Both the position numbers and the translations under genes were made by a program. Shown piece after piece: positions 57,646-64,000 of a stretch of 64,000 bases of DNA. The stretch comes from Macrococcoides psychrotolerans (GTDB lineage: Bacteria > Bacillota > Bacilli > Staphylococcales > Staphylococcaceae), in NCBI RefSeq assembly GCF_038095555.1, contig NZ_CP124591.1, positions 310,001 through 374,000 of the forward strand. Direction: 5' to 3'. Every line of letters starts with the position of its first letter. Position 1 is the stretch's first letter. The notes beneath the pieces were generated by a model. The model had not been told where the DNA came from. It worked only from the letters and a program-made list of their open reading frames with translations, and ran no database searches.

Positions 57646-59223
57646 ATGGAAAATATAAAGATAAACTATTACGACTTTAACAAAAATGTATTACCTGATA
57701 TCAAGGATCCTGTATTAGACGGTTATCCAATTGTATATATTTTAAATAATGATTTATCACATCCTGAAGCATACATAGGCCAGACTGTACAAGTAAAAAG
57801 TAGAATGAAAAATCATTTAACAAATAAAGATAGAAAGAAATTAGATAAAATGATTTTAATTGGACATGATAAATTCAATCAATCTGCAACCTATGATATA
57901 GAGACAAACCTTATTAATCATTTTATCGCTGATGAAAAATATAAGTTACAAAACAAGAGTCAGACTGCTCAGCAAATGACACATAACTACTATGACAAGT
58001 CATATTATCATTCTGTAATTTTTGAAGACATATGGGATAAATTAAGAAAAGATGGCATTGTGAAGCACACAATAGAGGATATCCGTAATCGAGATGTGTT
58101 TAAACTTTCGCCGTTTAAAGAGCTTTCTGAAGCACAGATGGATTTAAAAACTAAAATTATTGAGTTTTGTAATAATCATATTAATGATGACAAAAAAGCT
58201 GTATTTTTAATAAAAGGTGATGCTGGGACTGGCAAAAGTGTTGTTTTAAGTTCGACATTTAATACGATTCAAGATTTATCAAAGAACAAAGATTTTATAT
58301 ATTTAGAAAACACAATAGAAAACAATCTATTTAACTCTAAAAATTACTTATTAGTAAATCATAATGAAATGTTGAAGACATATGTAACTATTTCTGAAAG
58401 CTTACCTAATTTAAAGAAAAACAACTTTTTAAAACCAACGCCATTTATAAATAAAAGTAAATCTGGGAAGATAAAAGCAGATATTACTTTAGTAGATGAG
58501 GCGCATTTGTTATTAACACGACCAGATAGTTTTAATTCATTTAAAGAAAATAATCAGTTAGAGGAAATCATCAAGCATAGTAAAGTAACGATAATCGTAT
58601 ATGACGAAAGACAATATTTAAAGATTAAATCTTCATGGTCTGAAAATATATTGAAGAAAATTTTAAAAGGTACAAATAGTGAAGAATTTGAATTTAAATT
58701 TTTTGATAATGCTTCCCGAATGCATCAAGCAATTGTTGAGAAGAATGAAGAATTTAAACTATCTCGAGTTGTGTCAACATTTGATTACGTACATAAAAAA
58801 GATGGAAATGATTACTTTGTTGATGAGCCTGAATTTTCATTAGCCTGGAATAGAACTGATTATAAAAGTACTTGGGCTGAGGAACCTCAAACAATTAGAG
58901 AGGTTGGATCGATATATACAATTCAAGGGTTCGATTTAAACTATGTAGGAGTAATTCTTGGGCCTTCTATTGGATATGATAAAGAAAATCATTGTTTAAA
59001 GATTGATGTAACTAAGTATAGAGATACTGAAGCTTTTAGGCAGTCTTCTGAAGAGGTTAGAACAAAAGAAGAATTAATTAAAATGAAAGAACAAATCATT
59101 TTAAATTCAATGAATGTGTTATTAAAACGTGGTGTTAAAGGTTTATATATTTATGCAAGTAATGAAGAACTTAGAAAAGTATTATTGAATGGAGGTCTTC
59201 CACTTGAATCAAGAAATCATTGA
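57646..59223 (+). CDS. GIY-YIG nuclease / DUF2075 helicase fusion
   Basis: 525-residue two-domain protein. Residues ~27-100 form a GIY-YIG nuclease: VYIL (30-33), AYIGQT (42-47), Arg53 and catalytic Glu86 in YDIETNLI. The DUF2075 (Schlafen-like SF1) ATPase follows: Walker A GDAGTGKS (191-198), Walker B VDEAHLLL (283-290), YDERQ (~316) and GSIYTIQGFDLNYVGVILG (~423-441). RBS AAGGAG. Coupled to the mazG-like gene by a 20-nt overlap. A nucleic-acid defence role is inferred from the domains and the GmrSD neighbour. Confidence 0.85.
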   Translation: MENIKINYYDFNKNVLPDIKDPVLDGYPIVYILNNDLSHPEAYIGQTVQVKSRMKNHLTNKDRKKLDKMILIGHDKFNQSATYDIETNLINHFIADEKYKLQNKSQTAQQMTHNYYDKSYYHSVIFEDIWDKLRKDGIVKHTIEDIRNRDVFKLSPFKELSEAQMDLKTKIIEFCNNHINDDKKAVFLIKGDAGTGKSVVLSSTFNTIQDLSKNKDFIYLENTIENNLFNSKNYLLVNHNEMLKTYVTISESLPNLKKNNFLKPTPFINKSKSGKIKADITLVDEAHLLLTRPDSFNSFKENNQLEEIIKHSKVTIIVYDERQYLKIKSSWSENILKKILKGTNSEEFEFKFFDNASRMHQAIVEKNEEFKLSRVVSTFDYVHKKDGNDYFVDEPEFSLAWNRTDYKSTWAEEPQTIREVGSIYTIQGFDLNYVGVILGPSIGYDKENHCLKIDVTKYRDTEAFRQSSEEVRTKEELIKMKEQIILNSMNVLLKRGVKGLYIYASNEELRKVLLNGGLPLESRNH

Positions 59224-59500
59224 TTTAATTAATAAGTTTAGAGAAGAAAGAAACTGGAATCAATATCACAATCCAAAAGATCTATCTCTATCATTAAGTT
59301 TAGAAGCGGCTGAACTTTTGGAAAACTTTCAATGGATATCAAGTGATGAAGCCGTTGAGAATAATAGGGAAAATATCGCTGAGGAGTTGGCGGATGTATT
59401 TATCTATGGAATACAGCTAGCGGAAGAAATGGGTTTTGATATAGAGAAGATAATTAGGGAGAAAGTTAAGAAGAATGGAGAAAAATATAAAATATCTTAA
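59204..59500 (+). CDS. MazG-like NTP pyrophosphohydrolase
   Basis: 98-residue all-alpha NTPase of the MazG/iMazG type. The metal motif is LSLEAAELLENFQW (EAAE) followed by ENIAEELADVFIYG (EExxD). It hydrolyses nucleoside triphosphates to monophosphates plus pyrophosphate. The TTG at 59204 is preferred: GGAGGT sits 7 nt upstream, inside the helicase gene, whereas the ATG at 59189 lies before that RBS. The 20-nt overlap indicates coupled translation and a joint function. Confidence 0.85.
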   Translation: MNQEIIDLINKFREERNWNQYHNPKDLSLSLSLEAAELLENFQWISSDEAVENNRENIAEELADVFIYGIQLAEEMGFDIEKIIREKVKKNGEKYKIS

Positions 59501-59586
59501 ACATAAGCAATAAATATAAAAAATTGATGTTGATATTTCTTCTTCACAATCTTTTCAATAAATTCATTAGGAATTGATATTTGCAT
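59497..59586 (-). other. Tiny 29-codon frame with RBS, probable gene remnant
   Basis: On the minus strand TAGGAGA stands 6 nt before an ATG that opens MQISIPNEFIEKIVKKKYQ..., ending after 29 codons within the mazG stop region. The start looks real but the product is too short to assign. It may be the 5' remnant of a phage-type regulatory gene next to the dead ImmA gene. Confidence 0.3.
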
Positions 59587-59765
59587 AATGTATCTCCTAA
59601 ATACCATTACTAAGGCTCGTGAATACGACTTAATTTATAAAAAATAGAGATTGATTCCCTTTGTGTCAGTCTCAATAATTTTACAATAGTTTCAATTTCA
59701 CTTATCGTAAAATTATTACCATCATTCCTTCGTTTTTCTGTATAAAGAGAGCAACTTTTATCTAA

Positions 59766-60176
59766 TTATCCAAACTGACTATTGAAATAGAAGACAATCT
59801 GCCATCAAAACTAAGCGGATTATACAAAAGATATATTGATTGATCTCATGGAAACATCGTCTTATCAGGAAAAATAGGCTATTATATTCAGAATGGACAT
59901 CTTGAAACTTCTTATGGAGATATTACTAGTGTATACAGACGACAATATAATGTTGATGCAACAAGACAAGAATTAAGAGCAAGAAGATATAGACATAAAC
60001 TTATCCTACCTTTAGAAAAATTGATCAAGTGTTATGAACATGGTCATTGAGGAGATATATACGAAATGTGTCTTTTCTTAGAAATTGAGCGTGGCCACTT
60101 TAATAATATTGTTGATGATTATAAAAGTAAGTTTGGTTATTATGTAAAATATGATAATCACAGAATACAATTTTAA
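59766..60176 (+). pseudogene. ImmA/IrrE-type metallopeptidase relic
   Basis: One frame, broken by TGA at 59841-59843 and TGA at 60048-60050, reads like the phage ImmA family: IEIEDNLPSKLSGLY, HLETSYGDITSVYRRQ, RQELRARRYRHKLILPLEKLI, CYEHGH, then EMCLFLEI and DDYKSKFGYYVKYDN at the end. The N-terminus is lost and the zinc HExxH stretch that should precede the YGDIT segment is not preserved (SGKIGYYIQNGH). ImmA cleaves prophage repressors. The remaining non-coding part of 59501-60256 shows no other feature. Confidence 0.8.
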
Positions 60177-60256
60177 CCTTTAAAAATCGAAAAATATTAA
60201 TTTGGATATTCAGCTTTTAGCGTTTATCATATAAATTAAACAAGGAGATGGTTATC

Positions 60257-60943
60257 TTGGCAAAAAAGAAAGAAGAACAAATTTATTACGATGCCAATGG
60301 AAATCCCGTTGACATCAAAAAGAAACGCAATCCTTTCTTAATGGGTTGTCTTGGTCTACTCGCTTTATTTTTACTTTTAGGAGCATGTGGTGCAATATTC
60401 GGCAGTGAAGATGGTGGTAAAGAAACTAGTTCTACCGAAGAAGCTACTACAGAGGAAAAGACTGAAGAGAAAAAAACTGAAGAAGATGCTACTACTGAAG
60501 AAGTAACCACTGAGAAAGTAACGACCGAAGAAGCTACTACAGAGGAAAAGACCGAAGAAGTCACAACTGAGAAAGTAACAACGGAAGAAGCTACTACTGA
60601 AAAAAAGACTGAAGAAGAAAAAATCAGTTCGACTACACCAACAAGAGAAATGAAAAATGCTTTATCTGCAGCAGAAAATTATGTAGATTTAATGCCTTTT
60701 TCTAAAGCAGGTTTATATCAACAACTTACTTCAAATGCTGGTGATAAATATCCACCTGAAGCTGCCCAATACGCTATAGATAATTTAAAAACTAATTATA
60801 AAGAAAATGCATTAAAAGCTGCTAAAAGTTACTTGGATTTAATGCCTATGTCAAATGATGAACTTTATCAACAACTTACTTCAAATGCTGGTGATAAATA
60901 TACAGCAGAAGAAGCCCAATATGCTATTGATAATTTAGATTAA
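60257..60943 (+). CDS. Ltp-family lipoprotein (superinfection-exclusion type)
   Basis: 228 residues: a basic cytosolic start (MAKKKEEQIYYDANGNPVDI), one TM/lipobox segment (LGLLALFLLLGAC), ~70 residues of Thr/Glu-rich VTTEEATTEE repeats, then two Ltp domains, each ALxAAxxYxDLMPxSxxxLYQQLTSNAGDKY..E.AQYAIDNL (~150-185 and ~195-228). Ltp of Streptococcus phage TP-J34 blocks phage DNA entry. TTG 60257 is 9 nt after AAGGAG, better than ATG 60248. It stands next to a dead ImmA gene, the expected lysogeny-module context. Confidence 0.85.
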   Translation: MAKKKEEQIYYDANGNPVDIKKKRNPFLMGCLGLLALFLLLGACGAIFGSEDGGKETSSTEEATTEEKTEEKKTEEDATTEEVTTEKVTTEEATTEEKTEEVTTEKVTTEEATTEKKTEEEKISSTTPTREMKNALSAAENYVDLMPFSKAGLYQQLTSNAGDKYPPEAAQYAIDNLKTNYKENALKAAKSYLDLMPMSNDELYQQLTSNAGDKYTAEEAQYAIDNLD

Positions 60944-61049
60944 TAAAACTCAAAATAAGGTATGGCGGTTATATTACATTTAACCCTGCTGAATTTATTG
61001 AATAGAAAGTAAAAGACACAGTGAAAAAAGCCGAGGATATCACCCATAA

Positions 61050-61070
61050 AAAAAACTCAAGTCATGGTAA
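61050..61070. terminator. Left arm of terminator split by second IS
   Basis: AAAAAACTCAAGTCA (61050-61064) pairs with TGATTTGAGTTTTTT at 62349-62363, beyond the IS, making a 15-bp stem (one G-U) with an 8-nt loop. The target duplication GTAA is in the loop. Before it, 60944-61049 holds a short peptide-like remnant (YGGYITFNPAEFIE, stop, KVKDTVKKAEDITHKK) of no known family. Confidence 0.8.
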
Positions 61071-61114
61071 GGCACTGCACCCTTACTAAGGGAGCTCAAT
61101 AAAAACACTATTTT

Positions 61115-61957
61115 CTAGGCTGCTAATTTCCTATATTCTATAGGGGATAAGTAGCCTAGTTTTTGTTGAATTCTAACTTTATTATAGTTTTCAATGTAAT
61201 TTTCGACAATATCTATTACAATGGTATTAGAGCTTCTAAGCTCACTGTTTAAGTAGAATGTTTCACACTTTAGAGAGGCATGAAAACATTCTATTGGGGC
61301 ATTATCAGCTGGCGTTCCCTTACGGGACATGCTTCTGGTAATGCCTTTTTCTGTACATAGGGCATAGTATTCATAAGAAGTATAAACACTTCCTTGATCA
61401 CTATGTAATATAGTACCTGGTTCCAATTGAAGTTGTTTTAATGTCTCATTTACTAATTCTTGATTTTGTTTATTACCGATTTTATATGCCACAATTTCAC
61501 CATTGTAAGCATCCATGATAGATGAAAGATACAACATTGTATTCCCGAAGGGTAAATAAGTGATATCTGTTAAAAGTACTTCTAAAGGTTTCTCTGCTTT
61601 GAAGTTTCTATTTAATAGATTATGTGTTTTATAATATGCATTCCCTGGTCTTTTCGATTTTTTCATTCGTACTTTACAATTTAAATTATGTTTTTGCATA
61701 ATCCTTTGTACTTTTTTGTGATTAATTGGTTTATTATTTTTTCTATTTAACAAGGCAGTTATTTTTCTATAACCATATGTAAAACGATGTTTCTTACATA
61801 GTTCTATAATTTCTCGTTCATCCTCAGATATACTGAAATCTTTGTTTTTCCATCTGTAATAATTTGATTTTGGAATATCTAAAGTTTCTAAAATGACTTT
61901 CACTGTATATTTAGATTTCAATTCATTTACTAATTCAACAACTACCTCTGGGACCAC
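61115..61957 (-). CDS. IS3-family transposase OrfB, copy 2
   Basis: 280 residues, identical to the product of 355-1197: HTH_21-like segment, then the DDE core (LLTDITYL, HSDQGSVY, NAPIECFHA). Expected to be made as OrfAB by -1 frameshifting. Confidence 0.93.
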   Translation of the reverse strand: MVPEVVVELVNELKSKYTVKVILETLDIPKSNYYRWKNKDFSISEDEREIIELCKKHRFTYGYRKITALLNRKNNKPINHKKVQRIMQKHNLNCKVRMKKSKRPGNAYYKTHNLLNRNFKAEKPLEVLLTDITYLPFGNTMLYLSSIMDAYNGEIVAYKIGNKQNQELVNETLKQLQLEPGTILHSDQGSVYTSYEYYALCTEKGITRSMSRKGTPADNAPIECFHASLKCETFYLNSELRSSNTIVIDIVENYIENYNKVRIQQKLGYLSPIEYRKLAA

Positions 61958-62283
61958 TTCCTTTCCAATTCCTTGTACTTTTTTAAAATTTCATTTTCTA
62001 CTTCTTTGCGCTTTAATTCAATTTTTAGCGTCTCAACAGTACTCAATTCTTCATTTCCTTTTCCGTAGGAATATTGTTTACCTACTTGTTGATTGAATCT
62101 ATGTGTTTCCCCATTTCTATACCATTTCCACCACACTTTAACTTGAGATTCATTTTTAATATTTAAAGCATCCATTATTTCTCTTGTACTATATCCTTTA
62201 AGTTTCATTTCTACTACTTTATATTTTATTTCAACTGAATATGCCACTCTTTTCATAGAAAAAACACCTCCGTATAAATTCAT
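61942..62283 (-). CDS. IS3-family transposase OrfA, copy 2
   Basis: 113 residues, identical to the product of 1182-1523: N-terminal HTH and C-terminal coiled coil. Overlaps orfB by 16 nt, with the A AAA AAG slip site at 61978-61984. Confidence 0.93.
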   Translation of the reverse strand: MNLYGGVFSMKRVAYSVEIKYKVVEMKLKGYSTREIMDALNIKNESQVKVWWKWYRNGETHRFNQQVGKQYSYGKGNEELSTVETLKIELKRKEVENEILKKYKELERKWSQR

Positions 62284-62610
62284 TTTAATATGAATTCAAC
62301 GAAAGTGTTTTTATTTTACTCCCATATCATGGGGTTAGCGCAGTAATGTGATTTGAGTTTTTTAATGTATAGCTTATTATATAATTGATAAAATTATATT
62401 AATTTTTAATATTTAATTATATATAATGTTGGAATGTAAATCGCATGACTTACAGTAAGATGACATATTTTGCGATAATACAAAAACGTAACTGAGGGAT
62501 TGAAGGCCACCCAGACCAGATTATAAGTTGTATTTATGGCGTTTCTCTCTCTTCATATTAGGGTTCAATGATTCCGAATTATTCTATGTACTAAACAAAA
62601 CCAAACATCA

Positions 62611-62656
62611 TTGTAATCGATTTCATTTCGTGATATATTTTATGTAATCGGTTACA
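62611..62656 (+). promoter_or_regulatory. rbsR promoter with two LacI-type operators
   Basis: Promoter TTGTAA (62611-62616), 17-nt spacer, TATATT (62634-62639). Operator-like TGTAATCGATTTCA (62612-62625) covers the -35 and near-palindrome TGTAATCGGTTACA (62643-62656) lies just after the -10; their centres are 31 bp apart. This suggests autorepression by RbsR. The rest of 62343-62675 is AT-rich, with the terminator right arm at 62349-62363 and nothing else seen. Confidence 0.7.
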
Positions 62657-62675
62657 CAACGTGAGGAGAGTTAGG

Positions 62676-63644
62676 ATGGCGACGATAAAAGATGTGGCGA
62701 AAGAAGCGGGTGTATCCGTTGCTACGGTATCTAGAGCGATGAATAGCTCAGGGTACGTGCACGAGGATACCTTGAAGAAGATTAATAGAGCGATTGAGAC
62801 TTTAAAGTATAAGCCTAATGAGACAGCACGTACGCTGTATAAGAAACAGTCGAAGATTATTGGTTTATTGTTGCCGGATATCAGCAATCCATTTTTCACT
62901 GTCGTGGCGCGTGGGGTTGAGGATGCTGCGCTGGAGCGAGGGTTTCATGTTGTTATCGGCAACAGTGATCAGAATCGGGATAAGGAGCGTCAATATATTG
63001 ATACGTTCCGGCTGCATAACTGTGTCGGTTTGATTTCTTCTGCGCTCGTATGGGAGGATGTGTTACAGTATATTCAATCTTCAAAGATGCTGCATGTGAT
63101 GTTAGACCGTATCGGTGAGACAGAGTACTCTGTTGAAGCGGATCATTATAAAGGTGGCGTGTTACAGGCGGAATGTTTGCTGGATAATGGCTGTAAAAAC
63201 ATTTTAGTGATCAATGGTAATATGAAGTTTAGTTCTTTCAAGCATCGTCTAGAGGGTGCGATCCACACGCTTGAAGAGAGTGGTGCTGTCTTTGAGACCC
63301 TTGAGTTGAATAGTGAGGGTGTCGGTCATGCGTTGCTGGATCAGATACGGTATAAGGCGTATGACGGGATTATCTGCTATAACGATTTAATCGCGATCCA
63401 AGTCATGGGGCTGCTACAGCATAATGGTGTCAACGTTCCGGGTGATGTTCAAGTGGTGGGTTATGATGACATACAAATCAGTGCGTCGTATTTCCCGAGT
63501 CTAACGACGGTAAGGCAGCCTTCGTATTTACTAGGGAGACTCGCGTGTGAGCAGTTAATTGATCTGCTGAATGGTAAGCAAGTGAGAAAAGAGATAAAGA
63601 TAGATGTAAGCTTAGTTGAAAGAAAAAGTACAAGGAGTGAATAA
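62676..63644 (+). CDS. rbsR: LacI-family ribose operon repressor RbsR
   Basis: 322-residue repressor. The N-terminal HTH is ATIKDVAKEAGVSVATVSRAMN, then the hinge YKPNETARTLYKK and the periplasmic-binding-like effector domain (IIGLLLPDISNPFF ... VQVVGYDDIQISASYFPSLTTV). It should control the rbs genes that begin right behind it. ATG 62676 follows AGGAGAG. The rbsK start lies 1 bp after the stop. Confidence 0.88.
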   Translation: MATIKDVAKEAGVSVATVSRAMNSSGYVHEDTLKKINRAIETLKYKPNETARTLYKKQSKIIGLLLPDISNPFFTVVARGVEDAALERGFHVVIGNSDQNRDKERQYIDTFRLHNCVGLISSALVWEDVLQYIQSSKMLHVMLDRIGETEYSVEADHYKGGVLQAECLLDNGCKNILVINGNMKFSSFKHRLEGAIHTLEESGAVFETLELNSEGVGHALLDQIRYKAYDGIICYNDLIAIQVMGLLQHNGVNVPGDVQVVGYDDIQISASYFPSLTTVRQPSYLLGRLACEQLIDLLNGKQVRKEIKIDVSLVERKSTRSE

Positions 63645-63645
63645 A

Positions 63646-64000
63646 ATGCGTGAGATTTATGTGATAGGTAGTGCTTCGATTGACTTAGTGGTTAAGAGTG
63701 ACAGACGACCGCTGAAGGGTGAAACGATATTAGGTGAATCATTCTTTATGACAACCGGCGGGAAGGGATCTAACCAGGCGGTGAGTGCGAGTCGTCTAGG
63801 TGGTAAGGTTAAGATGGTCGGTGCTGTAGGAGCGGATGACTTTGGGCAGCAAATCTTAGCAAACTTTAGAGAGAATAGCGTTGATGTATCCAATGTGGAA
63901 TCGGTTACACATGTATCGAGTGGGACGGCACATATTACATTATCAGAAGATGATAACTCGATTATCGTCGTGCCGGGTGCAAACTTTGCCGTGACAACTC
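63646..64000 (+). CDS. rbsK: Ribokinase RbsK, N-terminal part (runs off the window)
   Basis: First ~118 codons of a PfkB-family kinase that phosphorylates ribose. Typical opening IYVIGSASIDLVVKSDRRP, substrate loop TTGGKGSNQAVSASRLGG (~38-55) and VGAVGADDFGQQIL. ATG 63646 behind AAGGAGTGA, inside the rbsR stop region, so it is co-transcribed with rbsR. Confidence 0.92.
   Translation, partial: MREIYVIGSASIDLVVKSDRRPLKGETILGESFFMTTGGKGSNQAVSASRLGGKVKMVGAVGADDFGQQILANFRENSVDVSNVESVTHVSSGTAHITLSEDDNSIIVVPGANFAVTT

Larger units (their letters stand above)
61071..62342 (-). mobile_element. IS3-family (IS150-like) insertion sequence, copy 2
   Basis: A 1272-bp copy of the element at 311-1582, in the same orientation and with no difference noticed by eye; both encoded proteins are identical. 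Target duplication GTAA at 61067-61070 and 62343-62346. Same inverted repeats and frameshift heptamer (61978-61984). It sits in the loop of a terminator hairpin after the Ltp gene region. Confidence 0.95.

Noticed and set aside
60944..61049. Small gene between the Ltp gene and IS copy 2
   Set aside because: The peptide-like frame has an internal stop, and the alternative ATG near 60963 gives only ~16 codons; noted only as a remnant.

Overview
This window looks like a chromosomal segment of a low-GC Gram-positive bacterium of the family Staphylococcaceae, most likely Macrococcus/Macrococcoides. The assignment rests on the AT-rich codon use, SD-rich starts with frequent TTG/GTG, the glmS ribozyme, cdaA-cdaR-glmM, an hptARS-uhpT hexose-phosphate module, a TcaA-like protein, an Mrp-KbaA pair next to an rrn operon, and 16S/23S sequences of staphylococcal type. 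The genus is inferred by eye; no database search was run.

Layout. 1-5.9 kb: the 3' end of thiC, an IS3-family element in the thiC terminator, a DUF402 gene, a tag relic, an MFS pump, a GNAT and a YjiH-type membrane protein. 5.9-20.4 kb: housekeeping and transport genes (IsdG-like/SDR pair, SunI-like protein, CynX-like MFS, rarD, UDPGP-type uridylyltransferase, HlyD-like adaptor, YpfJ-type peptidase, cytoplasmic alpha-amylase, mrp, kbaA, MDR MFS). A structured intergenic repeat occurs at 5.9 kb and again, inverted, at 15.5 kb. 20.4-26.6 kb: an rRNA operon (16S, tRNA-Ile, tRNA-Ala, 23S, 5S) followed by six tRNA genes. 26.8-38.8 kb: arginase, a two-component system next to a DUF2231/CzcD pair, an ArsR-type regulator, the c-di-AMP/peptidoglycan-precursor operon cdaA-cdaR-glmM, a broken lipoprotein gene, and glmS behind its ribozyme.

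38.8-55.6 kb: a TcaA-like protein, an esterase, an HhH-GPD glycosylase overlapping tail-to-tail with a solitary Z1-domain helicase, a butA relic, hptA-hptS-hptR facing uhpT, manA, a SAM-I riboswitch in front of mmuP-mmuM, a secreted protein and a PfkB kinase. 55.6-62.4 kb is accessory DNA: a single-chain GmrSD-type nuclease, a GIY-YIG/DUF2075 helicase translationally coupled to a MazG-like pyrophosphohydrolase, a dead ImmA/IrrE gene, an Ltp-family superinfection-exclusion-type lipoprotein and the second IS copy. The window ends in rbsR and the start of rbsK.

The most noteworthy observations are these. Both IS copies sit in the loop of a Rho-independent terminator hairpin. A composite 3'-UTR element with apparent compensatory base changes occurs at two loci. 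A compact probable defence locus (GmrSD, GIY-YIG-DUF2075 + MazG) lies beside remnants of a phage lysogeny module. A solitary Z1 helicase stands outside its usual restriction-type operon.
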